Positions 41,983 through 51,900 of a DNA stretch of 64,000 nucleotides are shown piece by piece. This DNA comes from Smaragdicoccus niigatensis DSM 44881 = NBRC 103563 (GTDB lineage Bacteria; Actinomycetota; Actinomycetes; Mycobacteriales; Mycobacteriaceae). The DNA lies in NCBI RefSeq assembly GCF_000380645.1, contig NZ_AQXZ01000016.1, positions 124,001 through 188,000 on the forward strand. Direction: 5' to 3'. The notes below the pieces were generated by a model. That model saw only the letters and a program-made list of their open reading frames with translations. It ran no database searches and had not been told where the DNA came from. Both the position numbers and the translations under genes were made by a program. Numbering within the stretch: position 1 is the stretch's first letter; each line of letters opens with the position of its first letter.

Positions 41983-42678
41983 TCAGGGCAGCGCGGCGAT
42001 GAGCTGTGCCAACTCGACCCGCGGGCCCGTGTAGAACGGGATTTCTTCGCGCACGTGGAGTCGTGCCTCCGTCGCCCGGAGATCACGCATCAGGTCGACG
42101 ATGCGATGCAACTCGGGAGCCTCGAACGCGAGAATCCACTCGTAGTCACCCAGCGCGAAGCTGCTGACCGTGTTGGCACGCACGTCCGGGTAGCCGCGTG
42201 CGGCCTTACCGTGGTCGGCGAGCATCTTGCGGCGCTCGTCGTCCGGCAGCAGGTACCACTCGTACGACCGGACGAACGGGTACACGCACACGTAATTGCC
42301 CGCCGCCTCACCGGCCAGGAAGGCGGGGATGTGGCTCTTGTTGAACTCCGCCGGGCGGTGAATCGCCGTGTTGCTCCACACCGGGACGCTGGCCTGACCG
42401 AGAGCAGTCGTGCGGCGGAAATCGTGGTACAGCTTCTGCAGGTCCTCGACACGCTCGGCGTGCGTCCAGATCATGAAGTCAGCATCCGCGCGCAGCCCCG
42501 CCACGTCGTAGATGCCGCGGACGATGACGTCGCCCTCTTCCGCCTCGGCGAAGAACTTCTCGGCCTCGGCGATCGCGGCATCGCGGTTCGCACCGAGAAC
42601 GCCCGGCTGCACCCGGAAGACCGAGAACATCAGATAGCGGATTGTCGAATTGAGTGCCTGGAAGTCGAGTTTCGCCAC
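41983..42678 (-). CDS. hemQ: Coproheme decarboxylase (chlorite dismutase family)
   Basis: A 231-residue Hem[14 protein letters not shown] (about 132-144) contains the reactive Tyr of actinobacterial HemQ, and [15 protein letters not shown] (about 152-166) contains the proximal heme His. It converts iron-coproporphyrin III to heme b, the last step of the coproporphyrin-dependent route in Gram-positives. GTG start after AAGGATG. Order hemQ-hemY-hemE on one strand matches Rv2676c-Rv2678c. Confidence 0.95.
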   Translation of the reverse strand: MAKLDFQALNSTIRYLMFSVFRVQPGVLGANRDAAIAEAEKFFAEAEEGDVIVRGIYDVAGLRADADFMIWTHAERVEDLQKLYHDFRRTTALGQASVPVWSNTAIHRPAEFNKSHIPAFLAGEAAGNYVCVYPFVRSYEWYLLPDDERRKMLADHGKAARGYPDVRANTVSSFALGDYEWILAFEAPELHRIVDLMRDLRATEARLHVREEIPFYTGPRVELAQLIAALP

Positions 42679-42801
42679 GACCTCATCCTTTCATCTTGTT
42701 GTTGCACGTCTCCGTCCTCCCCTCCGCTCCTCGGTCCGTTCCTCGCTTCGCTGCGGTACTCCCTGCGATGCTCAGGTCGTCCTCTCGACGCGGGGCTGAC
42801 T

Positions 42802-44178
42802 TCACCCGAGCAGCCGGTTCACTGCCTTCGTCGCCGTACCCACACAGGCCGGCACTCCGACGCCATTGAGGTAAGACCCGGCAATCGCGAGTCCGGGTTG
42901 GGCGTAGATGGCTTCCTCGATCTCGGCCACGACATCGAGATGACCGGGCAGGTACTGCGGCAGCGCCGATACCCAGCGCTGGACCACGTAGTCGGCCGCG
43001 GTGGTCTCGATCCCGGTGACGGTGCGAAGGTCCTCGAGCGCGTACTTCACGAGGTTCTCGTCGGTCTCGTCGAGAATGCTCTCGTCACCGAACTTTCCGA
43101 ACGACACTCGAATAACCGGGTTCGGACGCTCGCGCAGGTGCGGCCATTTGCGGTCCGAGAACGTGAACGCCTTGGCCCGCAACGATTCACCGGACGCGAC
43201 CAGGACCCCGGAGAGGTCCGGAAGAACGCTGTCCTGCAACGCCAGCGCGACGACCACTGCGGAAGCAGCGGGGATGCGACTGAGTGCACTCGCCGCGGCG
43301 GGCACTTCGCGATCGAGCAGTGCGGAAGCGATCGCGGGCCGAACCGCGACCACGACGATGTCGAACGTGCCGACATTCGTAACGGTCCACTGTGATCCGT
43401 ACCGGACGATTCCTTGCGCCGCGACCGACGCGATCCGGGGTTCCGTCTGCCGGATCAGTTCCTCAACCAGACGCTGGTAACCGCCTTCGATTCCACTGAA
43501 CACCGGGCCCGATTGAGGCGCCCCCATCGCGGTGACGACGGCTGCCGTGAGGTTCGGGGCACCGGCATCGAGCGCGGCGGCGAGCGTGGGCAGCGCGGCC
43601 CGGACGCCGGCCGTCTCCGACGTCCCGGCGTACACACCGCCGAGCAGCGGATCGACACAACGTTCGACGACTTCGGCACCGAACCGGTCACCGACCAGTT
43701 CCGCGACCGAACAATCCGATCCGGATTCCCAGGTGAATGGATGCGTGGGCTCGGAATTCACCCACTCGACTGCCTCGTCCGAGACGAAGCCTCGAATCGA
43801 CTCACCCGAAGTCGGGAGCCCCATCAGACTTCCGGCCGGAAGGGAATGCGCTGCGCCGCCCGCCCACACGATGGGACGCAGGCCAGCCGGCAGCACCATC
43901 AGGTCGCTGAGACCGAGTTCCTCGAGCAGTTGCACCATCTCCGGCCGCCGCCGAACAAACGCTTCCGCACCGACGTCGAACGGCCCGCCACCGAGTTCGA
44001 CAGTCCGAAGCTGGCCGCCGATTAGGTCCGGATCGACAAGGACGATGTCTGCCTCGGTTCCGAGCTTCTGCCGGAGCCGATAGGCGGCAACCAGCCCGGA
44101 GATTCCCGCGCCGATCACCGCTGCTGTTTTTTCTGCCTTCGCTTCGCTTCGGCGGTTCGCGGGCCCTATGAGTGCCAC
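42802..44178 (-). CDS. hemY: Coproporphyrinogen/protoporphyrinogen oxidase (FAD)
   Basis: A 458-residue flavoprotein. VIGAGISGLVAAYRL (about 20-34) is the FAD dinucleotide motif; the C-terminal GLAIAGSYLNGVGVPAC segment is the typical flavin-closing motif of HemY/CgoX. In Gram-positives it oxidises coproporphyrinogen III to coproporphyrin III. GTG 44178 follows GAGGGA closely; an earlier GTG at 44193 has no ribosome site. 123 bp separate it from hemQ. Confidence 0.93.
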   Translation of the reverse strand: MALIGPANRRSEAKAEKTAAVIGAGISGLVAAYRLRQKLGTEADIVLVDPDLIGGQLRTVELGGGPFDVGAEAFVRRRPEMVQLLEELGLSDLMVLPAGLRPIVWAGGAAHSLPAGSLMGLPTSGESIRGFVSDEAVEWVNSEPTHPFTWESGSDCSVAELVGDRFGAEVVERCVDPLLGGVYAGTSETAGVRAALPTLAAALDAGAPNLTAAVVTAMGAPQSGPVFSGIEGGYQRLVEELIRQTEPRIASVAAQGIVRYGSQWTVTNVGTFDIVVVAVRPAIASALLDREVPAAASALSRIPAASAVVVALALQDSVLPDLSGVLVASGESLRAKAFTFSDRKWPHLRERPNPVIRVSFGKFGDESILDETDENLVKYALEDLRTVTGIETTAADYVVQRWVSALPQYLPGHLDVVAEIEEAIYAQPGLAIAGSYLNGVGVPACVGTATKAVNRLLG

Positions 44179-44268
44179 CTTCCCTCGTCGCACCGGGCAC
44201 TCGTACCTCGCACCCGCCGACTCCTCAGTCCAGGTGGCACTCGCCCGCTCACAGTGTCGTCCCCGACA

Positions 44269-45339
44269 TCAAAGCGAGTGAACCAGCTCGACTACCCGAG
44301 TCAGAACACTCGGGTCCGTCTCCGGGAGAACACCATGACCCAGGTTGAAGATATGACCGACCGCGCCCGCTTCGATGGCGTCGTCCGCGTCGGCAAGGAC
44401 ACGACGGACCTCGCGCTCGACGGCCGACCAGTCGCCAAGCAGAAGTGCGGGGTCCAGGTTGCCCTGCAGTGCCTTGCCCGGGCCGACGCGGCGCGCCGCC
44501 TCCGCGAGCGGAACCCGCCAGTCGACGCCAACCACGTCCGCGCCGGCTTCGCCCATCGCGCCGAGCAATTCGCCCGTTCCGACGCCGAAGTGAATACGCG
44601 GAATCCCGGCAGACTTCACCGCCTCGAAAACACGCTTGGAGTGCGGCATGACGAACGTGCGGTAATCCGCGAGCGACAGCGCGCCAGCCCACGAGTCGAA
44701 CAGCTGGACCGCGTCGACGCCGGCCTCGATCTGGACCTGCAGGAAGGAGATCGTGATGTCGGTCAGCGCACCGAGCAGCGCGTGCCACGTCGTCGGGTCG
44801 CTGTGCATGAGCGACTTGGTGCGGTCGTGATGGCGACTCGGACCGCCCTCGACGAGGTAGGACGCCAAGGTGAACGGCGCACCCGCGAAACCGATGAGCG
44901 CAGTCTCGCCCAGCTCGGCCGTCAGCAGGCGGATCGCGGACGACACCGCTTCGACCTGAGCGGGCTCGAGTCGCGGCAGGCGCGCGACGTCCGCGGCCGA
45001 ACGAATCGGCGACGCCACCACCGGCCCGACACCGCCAACGATGTCGAGGTCGATCCCGGCAGCCTTGAGCGGCACGACGATGTCAGAGAACAGAATTGCC
45101 GCATCGACGCCGTGGCGGCGCACCGGCTGCATCGTGATCTCACACACCAGCTCGGCGTTGAAGCACGACTCCAACATGCCCACTCCCGCGCGAATCTCGC
45201 GGTACTCCGGCAGCGAGCGGCCGGCCTGGCGCATGAACCACACCGGTCGGTGAACCGGCTTACGGCCCGCGGCCGCAGCCAACAGCGGAGCGGCCGGAAG
45301 TTCGCGTCGGCCTGAGGAAAGTTCGGATTGCGGAGTCAT
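44269..45339 (-). CDS. hemE: Uroporphyrinogen decarboxylase
   Basis: A 356-residue Uro[17 protein letters not shown] (about 32-47) is the first UroD signature with the substrate-binding arginines; FSDIVVP holds the catalytic Asp; HFGVGTGEL and QGNLDP complete the pocket. It decarboxylates uroporphyrinogen III to coproporphyrinogen III, feeding hemY and hemQ downstream. ATG 45339 is set by the family start; the frame is open far upstream without ribosome sites. Divergent from DUF3000. Confidence 0.95.
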   Translation of the reverse strand: MTPQSELSSGRRELPAAPLLAAAAGRKPVHRPVWFMRQAGRSLPEYREIRAGVGMLESCFNAELVCEITMQPVRRHGVDAAILFSDIVVPLKAAGIDLDIVGGVGPVVASPIRSAADVARLPRLEPAQVEAVSSAIRLLTAELGETALIGFAGAPFTLASYLVEGGPSRHHDRTKSLMHSDPTTWHALLGALTDITISFLQVQIEAGVDAVQLFDSWAGALSLADYRTFVMPHSKRVFEAVKSAGIPRIHFGVGTGELLGAMGEAGADVVGVDWRVPLAEAARRVGPGKALQGNLDPALLLGDWSAVEREVRRVLADADDAIEAGAVGHIFNLGHGVLPETDPSVLTRVVELVHSL

Positions 45340-45432
45340 CGCCTTCGATCGTCTCATGCCTTCGACCTGGGACGGTTGTGCCGGGGCACAGTGGCACGGC
45401 GCGCCAGACTGCCGTACAGCCATTGACAGGAC

Positions 45433-45438
45433 TAACCT
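45433..45438 (+). promoter_or_regulatory. -10 box (TAACCT) for the DUF3000 gene, leaderless
   Basis: TAACCT ends 8 nt before GTG 45447; no Shine-Dalgarno sequence is seen. Confidence 0.5.
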
Positions 45439-45446
45439 GAGAATTT

Positions 45447-46067
45447 GTGACCAAGCCTGAGACGGGAGAACCACCGGAGTTTCGCGCCGCAATCGACGCG
45501 ATGCACACCGCTGTCGTTCACCCGCGGATCGAGCTGAGTCCAATTCGCCCTCCGCAACGACTTGCTCCATATGCGTATGCGCTCGGCGCAGAAGTGCAAC
45601 AGCCGGATGCCGGCGCAATTCCGGAGGAATCGGAAGGCGACGCATTCGGACGCCTGATTTTGCTTTACGACCCAAATGGCGGCGAAGCCTGGAATGGCAC
45701 CATGCGGCTCGTCTCGTATTTTCAGGCGGACGTCGACGAAGATCTCGCCGTGGACCCGTTGTTGCCTGAGGTCGCGTGGAGTTGGCTGGTCGACGCATTG
45801 GCAAATCGCGGTCAGGACGTCAGCGCGCTAGGCGGCACGGTGACCGCCACGAGCTCGGTGCGCTTCGGTGACATCACCGGTCCGCCGCGGGCCCACCAGC
45901 TGGAACTTCGTGCGAGCTGGACGCCCCACACCGATCAACTCGGTCCGCATGTCGAGGCTTTCTGCGAGGTGCTCGCATCGGCCGCCGGCCTTCCGCCAGA
46001 GGGTATTACGTCGATTGCGCTTCCGAAACAACGCGGAACGACAACGAAATTCGGAATTCCTCACTAA
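45447..46067 (+). CDS. DUF3000 family protein (Rv2680-like)
   Basis: A 206-residue protein matching the actinobacterial DUF3000 family at the Rv2680 position: [50 protein letters not shown] and [12 protein letters not shown] are its conserved stretches. No signal peptide or membrane span. Function unknown; always near rnd and hemE. GTG start. Confidence 0.9.
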   Translation: MTKPETGEPPEFRAAIDAMHTAVVHPRIELSPIRPPQRLAPYAYALGAEVQQPDAGAIPEESEGDAFGRLILLYDPNGGEAWNGTMRLVSYFQADVDEDLAVDPLLPEVAWSWLVDALANRGQDVSALGGTVTATSSVRFGDITGPPRAHQLELRASWTPHTDQLGPHVEAFCEVLASAAGLPPEGITSIALPKQRGTTTKFGIPH

Positions 46068-46093
46068 CAGACCTTGATCGAGTGGCGGCTCAC

Positions 46094-46099
46094 TAGTAT
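46094..46099 (+). promoter_or_regulatory. -10 box (TAGTAT) for the WS/DGAT-like gene, leaderless
   Basis: TAGTAT ends 8 nt before ATG 46108, no ribosome site between. Confidence 0.55.
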
Positions 46100-46107
46100 C
46101 ACTCGAT

Positions 46108-47466
46108 ATGGCGCGGCTGAGCGAACTCCAATCTGGCTTTTTGAAGCTGGAGACTCCGGCGCAGCTGCTGCACGTTTGCTACGTGGCCGAACTCGACCCT
46201 GCAACCATTACCGGCGGATATTCCTTCGCAGCGTTCCAACCGGCCCTTGGTTCATACATCCGCGCAATTCCCGGAGCCCGCAGCAAAGTTTTCGATTCGC
46301 TGTTCAATCTCGACACTCCGGTTCTCGCGGACGACGACAACTTCGATATCGACCGCCATTGCCACCGCATCACAGTTCCGGCTCCTGGTGAGCCCGAGCA
46401 GCTTTCGGAAGCGATCGCCCACATCGCCGGCCAGCCGCTCGACCGTTCGCGGGCCCTGTGGGAAGCGTGGGTCATCGAAGGTTCGTCGTCCGGTCACATC
46501 GTTCTGCTGATGAAGATCCATCTCACGGTCCTGTCTGGCGACCCGGACCTGAACATCTTCGGGCGCCTCTGCAGTGCGACGGCCGATGCCGAACTGCCCG
46601 AGCCCGTCGTTCGGGAACAGCACCCGAATCCGCTCGGTCTTGCTCTCGGTGGGTTGTTCGGCGCCTCGCAGCGCCCGGTGCGCGCCCTGGGTGAATTCGC
46701 ACTGTCGATCCCCCAGATTCCCGGCCAGCTCATCGGCAGCGTCCGCCGCCGCTCGGTTCCGCTGACCCCGTTCAACCGGACGATCACGGGCCGGCGCAAC
46801 GTCGCCTACCTGCAGCTCGGCCTCAAAGAGGTCGACGTCATCACGAACGCGTTCGGTGTTCGCGTGAACGACGTCATCATCACGTTGGTTGCGCGCGCTC
46901 TCCGGATGTACCTCGAAGACCGCGGCGAACTTCCCTCGAAGGCACTTGGCGCTCTCGAGACCGTCGCCATCCGCAACAAGAAGAAGAACGCCAAAATCCG
47001 CCTGCAGGAGGCGGTGACGACCCTGCATTCGGAGATCGACGATCCGATCGAGCAGCTCAGTGCCACGGTCGCCGCGCATGAGTCGTCGATTCCGCTGACT
47101 GCGGTGCCGGCCGGCGAACTGCGCACCGCGGAACCGTTCACGAGTCCCGGTTACGTCGCCGACGCGATGCGGGCCTACACACAGCTGCGACTCGGCGGTT
47201 CGCGTGGTTCGTACAACTTGCTCGTTGCCAACGTCCCCGGTCCGCAGCAGCCGATGTACCTCCTGGGTGCACGCATGGTCGGTTACTACGCGCTCGGTCC
47301 GGTCCTGCAAGGTGCAGGCCTCACGATCACCGTCACGTCGCTCGAGGACAAACTCAACGTCGCGCTCATCGCGTCCGCGGAGTTGGTGCCAGACCTGTGG
47401 TCCCTGGCCGACGCCTTCTCCGACGCGCTCGACGAACTCGCGGCGGCGGCCGACGCCACCCCATGA
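46108..47466 (+). CDS. WS/DGAT family acyltransferase-like protein with degenerate active site
   Basis: A 452-residue protein of the wax ester synthase/diacylglycerol acyltransferase family: LSELQSGFLKLETPAQ start, PLDRSRALWEAWVIEG (110-125), C-terminal half with VNDVIITLVARAL and NVPGPQQPMYLLGA. In active enzymes the catalytic motif is HHxxxDG; here it reads H138-L-T-V-L-S143-G, so the second His and the Asp are lost. The enzyme may be inactive, act differently, or bind acyl-CoA only. Its stop overlaps the rnd start (ATGA). It is an insertion relative to M. tuberculosis. Confidence 0.85.
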   Translation: MARLSELQSGFLKLETPAQLLHVCYVAELDPATITGGYSFAAFQPALGSYIRAIPGARSKVFDSLFNLDTPVLADDDNFDIDRHCHRITVPAPGEPEQLSEAIAHIAGQPLDRSRALWEAWVIEGSSSGHIVLLMKIHLTVLSGDPDLNIFGRLCSATADAELPEPVVREQHPNPLGLALGGLFGASQRPVRALGEFALSIPQIPGQLIGSVRRRSVPLTPFNRTITGRRNVAYLQLGLKEVDVITNAFGVRVNDVIITLVARALRMYLEDRGELPSKALGALETVAIRNKKKNAKIRLQEAVTTLHSEIDDPIEQLSATVAAHESSIPLTAVPAGELRTAEPFTSPGYVADAMRAYTQLRLGGSRGSYNLLVANVPGPQQPMYLLGARMVGYYALGPVLQGAGLTITVTSLEDKLNVALIASAELVPDLWSLADAFSDALDELAAAADATP

Positions 47467-48671
47467 CCGAACCCGAGTTGCGCTCGCTCGATCACCCGAG
47501 TGAGGGCGTTCCCGATGTCGTCACCACCGCGGCCGGCGTGGCGCAAGCGGCACAAGAACTCGCTGCGGGAACCGGACCGGTGGCAGTCGACGCCGAACGG
47601 GCCTCGGGGTATCGCTATTCGGCGCGGGCTTACCTGATCCAATTGCGGCGCAAAGGCTCCGGGACGTTCCTCATCGACCCGATCGGCGTCCGAATCGAAG
47701 AGTTCGCTCCCCTCGCCGAGGCGCTGCGCGAGCCCGAGTGGATTCTGCATTCGGCCGATCAGGACCTGCCCGGGCTCGCCGAACTCGGTTTGGTGCCCAA
47801 GCGCATCTTCGACACCGAGCTCGCCGGACGCCTCTGCGGACACGAACGGGTCGGTCTGGCCGCGATGGTGGCGAACACGCTCGGTTTCGAACTGAAGAAG
47901 GGCCACGGCGCCGCGGACTGGTCCCAGCGACCACTGCCGCATGAATGGCTCGTCTATGCCGCGCTCGACGTCGAACTCCTCATCGAACTTCGCGACCAGA
48001 TCGCCGCCGAACTCGAGGAGCAGGGCAAGACCGATTGGGCGGCCGAGGAATTCGACTACGAGCGACTCAAGCCCCCACCGCGCCACAACCCGGAACGCTG
48101 GCGTCGAACTTCGCAGATCCACACGCTGCGAAAGCCCCGACAACTGGCCGCGGTCCGCGAGCTGTGGCTGGCACGCGATGAGATCGCACGTACCCGGGAC
48201 ATCGCACCGGGCCGGATTCTTCCCGATGCGGCAATCATCCAGGCCGCAGTCCAAGACCCGCAGTCGGCCAACGATCTGCGTCAACTCGCCGTGTTCGGCA
48301 GCCCCCGTCAGCGCCGCAACACCGTAGCCTGGCTGCAGGCACTCAATCGCGCACGCGCTCTTGACGAAGACGACCTGCCACCCGTCTCGCTCCCGCAGAT
48401 CGGTCCGCCGCCGGCCAACCGCTGGGCTCGCCGCAATCCCGAGGCGGCCGACCGACTCACTGCCGCGCGAACCGAGCTGATGGCATTGAGTGAAGAAGTC
48501 AAGGTGCCGCTCGAGAACCTCGTGTCACCGGAGTTGGTTCGACGACTGTGCTGGGACTGGTCGCCCACGACGGACCCAGCCCAATACATCGATGAAACCT
48601 TCGCCGCCGGGGGTGCAAGACAGTGGCAGCGTCAACTGACAGTGCCCCGCTTGGCCGCAGCTATCGGCTGA
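47463..48671 (+). CDS. rnd: Ribonuclease D
   Basis: A 402-residue DEDD exonuclease. [14 protein letters not shown] (about 40-53) carries the first D-E pair (DAE), [16 protein letters not shown] the second Asp, and the last motif is Y-x3-D in [10 protein letters not shown]; an HRDC domain follows (about 220-300). It trims 3' ends of structured RNAs such as tRNA. ATG overlaps the preceding stop. Converges on dxs with an 11-bp overlap. Matches Rv2681. Confidence 0.93.
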   Translation: MTEPELRSLDHPSEGVPDVVTTAAGVAQAAQELAAGTGPVAVDAERASGYRYSARAYLIQLRRKGSGTFLIDPIGVRIEEFAPLAEALREPEWILHSADQDLPGLAELGLVPKRIFDTELAGRLCGHERVGLAAMVANTLGFELKKGHGAADWSQRPLPHEWLVYAALDVELLIELRDQIAAELEEQGKTDWAAEEFDYERLKPPPRHNPERWRRTSQIHTLRKPRQLAAVRELWLARDEIARTRDIAPGRILPDAAIIQAAVQDPQSANDLRQLAVFGSPRQRRNTVAWLQALNRARALDEDDLPPVSLPQIGPPPANRWARRNPEAADRLTAARTELMALSEEVKVPLENLVSPELVRRLCWDWSPTTDPAQYIDETFAAGGARQWQRQLTVPRLAAAIG

Positions 48672-50541
48672 CGTTCACTCCGGCCAGCCAGTCCGAGACC
48701 GACTTCGCCACACCGGCGCCGGTAAGGCCCAGTTCCTTGAGGATCTCGCCGCGCGTCGCGTGGTCGAGGAACCGTTGCGGTACACCCAGGTTCCGGCACG
48801 CGACGTCGACACCCGCAGTGCGCAGCGCAGCCGACACCGACGACCCCACGCCACCGTGCAGCCCACTGTCTTCGACCGTGACGACGAGACGGAATTCCTC
48901 GGCGAACTTCAGGAGCGAATCCGACACCGGAATGATCCAGCGCGGATCGACGACGGTCACACTCACACCCTGATCGGTGAGCTGACGAGCCGCCTCCAGA
49001 GCAATCGGAGCCATCGCGCCGACGGCGACGACGAGCACGTCCTTGCGTGCCGAAGCATGCAGGATGTCGACACCGTCGAGATGGTCGATCGCTTCGACGT
49101 CTGCACCGATCGCTCCCTTGGGGAAACGCAGCGCGGTCGGACCGTCGGAGATGGCCAGTGCCTCCGAAAGCTCGGCGCGGAGCGTCGCCGCATCACGCGG
49201 TGCGGCAACGCGCATCCCGGGAACGATGCCCAGGAGCGAAAGGTCCCACATACCGTTGTGGCTCGCACCGTCGTTGCCGGTGATTCCAGCGCGGTCGAGC
49301 ACGAGCGTGACCGGCAGCTTGAGCAGCGCAACGTCCATGAGGAGCTGGTCGAACGCGCGGTTCAGGAACGTGGAGTACACGGCGACGACCGGGTGCAGAC
49401 CGCCGATCGCCAGACCTGCCGCCGAGGTCAGAGCGTGCTGCTCGGCGATCCCGACGTCGACCATCCGGTTCGGGAAGCGCTGCCCGAACGCGGCCAGGCC
49501 CGTCGGACCGGGCATTGCCGCGGTGATCGCCACGATGTCTTCGCGCTGTTCACCGTGTTCGATGAGCGCCTGGGAGAACACCGACGTCCAATCCATGGCC
49601 GGTGTGCTCTTCGCGCGACCGGTCAGCGGGTCGATGATGACGCACGCGTGCATCTTCTCGGCCTCGTCGTGCTCAGCGGGCTCGTAGCCCATGCCCTTGC
49701 GGGTGACGGCGTGCACGATGACCGATTCGCCAAAGTCTTTGGCGCGCTGCAGCGCCGCCTCGACTGCCGGGAGGTCGTGGCCGTCCACCGGTCCGAGGTA
49801 CTTGAGACCGAGGTCGCTGAAGAGCTCCTGTGGGCTCATCATGTCTTTCACGCCGGCTTTCACGCCGTGCAAGAACTTGTAGGCCGTGTCGCCCGCGGGC
49901 CCCAGCTGCTGCAGCTGCTTCTTGCCGCTTGCCAGCACCTTCTCGTAGCCCGGCTTGAGTCGCAGCGACGACAACCGATCCGCGACTCCGCCGATCGTCG
50001 GCGCGTACGAGCGGCCGTTGTCATTGACCACGACGACCACCGGTCGGTGCTTGGATGCCGCGATGTTGTTCAGGGCTTCCCAGCACATGCCACCGGTGAG
50101 CGCGCCATCGCCGACGACAGCGACGACATGCCGTTCCTGACCGGTGAGCTCGAAGGCCTTGGCCAGGCCGTCGGCATACGACAGTGCCGCGGAGGCGTGC
50201 GACGACTCGACCCAGTCGTGTTCGCTCTCGGCGCGACTCGGGTAGCCGGACAGGCCACCGCGCTGGCGCAGCGTGTCGAACTGGTCCTTACGGCCCGTCA
50301 GGATCTTGTGCACGTACGCCTGGTGACCGGTGTCGAAGAGGATCGCATCGGTGGGAGAGTCGAACACCCGGTGAAGACCCAGAGTCAGCTCCACAACACC
50401 GAGGTTCGGTCCGAGATGACCACCCGTCGCCGAGACCTTCGCAACGAGGAAGTCGCGAATCTCATTCGCCAGGTCGGTGAGCTCATCGCCGCTCAGTTCA
50501 CGGAGATCCTCCGGCCGGTTGATCCGGGAAAGAATTCCCAA
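48661..50541 (-). CDS. dxs: 1-deoxy-D-xylulose-5-phosphate synthase
   Basis: A 626-residue thiamine-diphosphate enzyme. [17 protein letters not shown] (about 145-161) is the ThDP motif; [15 protein letters not shown] (about 413-427) contains the catalytic-region His and Asp; the catalytic His in [10 protein letters not shown] region and a C-terminal transketolase domain complete it. It starts the non-mevalonate isoprenoid route from pyruvate and glyceraldehyde 3-phosphate, supplying decaprenyl carriers for wall synthesis. TTG start with GGGAGGGAG 8 nt upstream. Matches Rv2682c. Confidence 0.96.
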   Translation of the reverse strand: MGILSRINRPEDLRELSGDELTDLANEIRDFLVAKVSATGGHLGPNLGVVELTLGLHRVFDSPTDAILFDTGHQAYVHKILTGRKDQFDTLRQRGGLSGYPSRAESEHDWVESSHASAALSYADGLAKAFELTGQERHVVAVVGDGALTGGMCWEALNNIAASKHRPVVVVVNDNGRSYAPTIGGVADRLSSLRLKPGYEKVLASGKKQLQQLGPAGDTAYKFLHGVKAGVKDMMSPQELFSDLGLKYLGPVDGHDLPAVEAALQRAKDFGESVIVHAVTRKGMGYEPAEHDEAEKMHACVIIDPLTGRAKSTPAMDWTSVFSQALIEHGEQREDIVAITAAMPGPTGLAAFGQRFPNRMVDVGIAEQHALTSAAGLAIGGLHPVVAVYSTFLNRAFDQLLMDVALLKLPVTLVLDRAGITGNDGASHNGMWDLSLLGIVPGMRVAAPRDAATLRAELSEALAISDGPTALRFPKGAIGADVEAIDHLDGVDILHASARKDVLVVAVGAMAPIALEAARQLTDQGVSVTVVDPRWIIPVSDSLLKFAEEFRLVVTVEDSGLHGGVGSSVSAALRTAGVDVACRNLGVPQRFLDHATRGEILKELGLTGAGVAKSVSDWLAGVNVSR

Positions 50542-50734
50542 ACCGAAACTCCCTCCCGGTCGAGTTCATGTCGCACCGCGGGCCATGTTCCGGCGACGAC
50601 GCTGTGTGGACACCGTACCCGGTGCGCTACCGGCACGGTTCCATGGCTATTGGCAAGTTTACGGAGCCAGCGGACTTTGTCCCACTTTAGGGGTGAAAGC
50701 CACACTTGGATCTAAGGCGTCGGCGCAGATCACC

Positions 50735-51898
50735 TCATGCGGTAGCGGGTGTCAGTGACGCCAGACATTCCATGTGATGGGTGAGCGGGAAGGCATCGAA
50801 GGCGCGGATTTCGTCGATTCGATAGCCAAGTTCTTGGAAAAGTCCCAGGTCACGTGCGAAAGACGCCGGATCACAACCGATTTGAATGATCTTCCCAGGC
50901 CGGTGCGCGGTCACGAGCCGGGCGACTTCCTTGCCGGTCCCTTTTCGCGGCGGATCCAGCACCACAACGTCCGGCGTTCCGCGGACCTTGCGTAGTCCCA
51001 CCTCGGTTCGCGCGGTGATGAAATGGATCGGCAGGTCCTCGAGGGCGATCGCCCCGTCACGCACCGCTTCCTGGCCGAATTCGATCGCCACGACGTTCGC
51101 GCCACCTTCGGCAAGCCGCGCCGCGAACACCCCGACGCCGGCATACAGGTCCCAGGCGGTCGCCGGACTCCCCGCCCAGCCCGCGACGACGTCCGAATAC
51201 GTCGAAGCTGCGGCGGAATGTGCCTGCCAGAACCCGCTTGCGGAAACCTCCCACCGGCGGCCGGCGACACGTTGCACCGCACGGCCGTTTCCCTTCACCA
51301 CTCGGCGGTCCGCGATGACGTGTTGGGTGCCGTCGTCGTCGAACGCCGCGACCACCTCGGTGTCGACGGCGAATCGCCGATCAGCGATCCCGTCGAGCAG
51401 TCCGGCGACCGGCTGCGCGCACGCAACACCGGAAACCACCTCGCTGCCGCGGTACTTGCGGAATCCGGCATGACCGTCCGCGCCCACCGCCAGCCGCACG
51501 CGGGTCCGGTACCCGGTCCCGTCGGACCGTCCAGGCAGCGCTTCGACGGCTCCTGTCCAATCGATGTGTGCCAGTCGGCGAAGTTGCTCCGCGACGACGA
51601 AGGCCTTGATCGAGCGAGACGCCCCGATCTCCGCATGCGCGAGGTCGCAACATCCCGACCCGGCTGCCGCGGCCGCACACACCGGCGCGACGCGATCCTT
51701 CGACGCCTCGATGACCTCGATCACGTCGGCGCGACAGAAGGACTTTCCCCGGTCTTCGGTGATGTCGACGGCGACCCGCTCACCGGGGAGCCCACCGTGC
51801 ACAAAGATCACGCGGCCTTCGTGGCGCGCCACGCACAATCCACCGTGCGCGGGGTTTCCGAGCTCAACTTCGAAGCGTTGGCCGTACCAGTCGGTCAT
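50735..51898 (-). CDS. TrmA/RlmD-type RNA (uracil-5-)methyltransferase
   Basis: A 387-residue SAM methyltransferase: an N-terminal TRAM domain (about 5-60), a cysteine cluster (about 73-85, C-A5-GSGCC) that resembles the 4Fe-4S site, AdoMet loop DLYAGVGVFAARLA (about 254-267), VLDPPRKG (about 318-325) and IGCDPASFARDL with the catalytic Cys (about 345-356). It methylates uracil in tRNA or rRNA. Two nt separate it from the permease gene upstream. Matches Rv2689c. Confidence 0.9.
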   Translation of the reverse strand: MTDWYGQRFEVELGNPAHGGLCVARHEGRVIFVHGGLPGERVAVDITEDRGKSFCRADVIEVIEASKDRVAPVCAAAAAGSGCCDLAHAEIGASRSIKAFVVAEQLRRLAHIDWTGAVEALPGRSDGTGYRTRVRLAVGADGHAGFRKYRGSEVVSGVACAQPVAGLLDGIADRRFAVDTEVVAAFDDDGTQHVIADRRVVKGNGRAVQRVAGRRWEVSASGFWQAHSAAASTYSDVVAGWAGSPATAWDLYAGVGVFAARLAEGGANVVAIEFGQEAVRDGAIALEDLPIHFITARTEVGLRKVRGTPDVVVLDPPRKGTGKEVARLVTAHRPGKIIQIGCDPASFARDLGLFQELGYRIDEIRAFDAFPLTHHMECLASLTPATA

Positions 51899-51900
51899 CT

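Noticed and set aside
42710-42800. Repetitive C/T/G-rich stretch (CTCGCTTCGCTGCGG-like) between hemQ and hemY
   Set aside because: Common low-complexity spacer in high-GC actinobacteria; no clear hairpin, gene or repeat unit.
48760-50715. Plus-strand frame of 651 codons opposite dxs
   Set aside because: Dxs on the minus strand carries all its motifs; the plus frame has biased Arg/Asp/Val composition and no recognisable motif.
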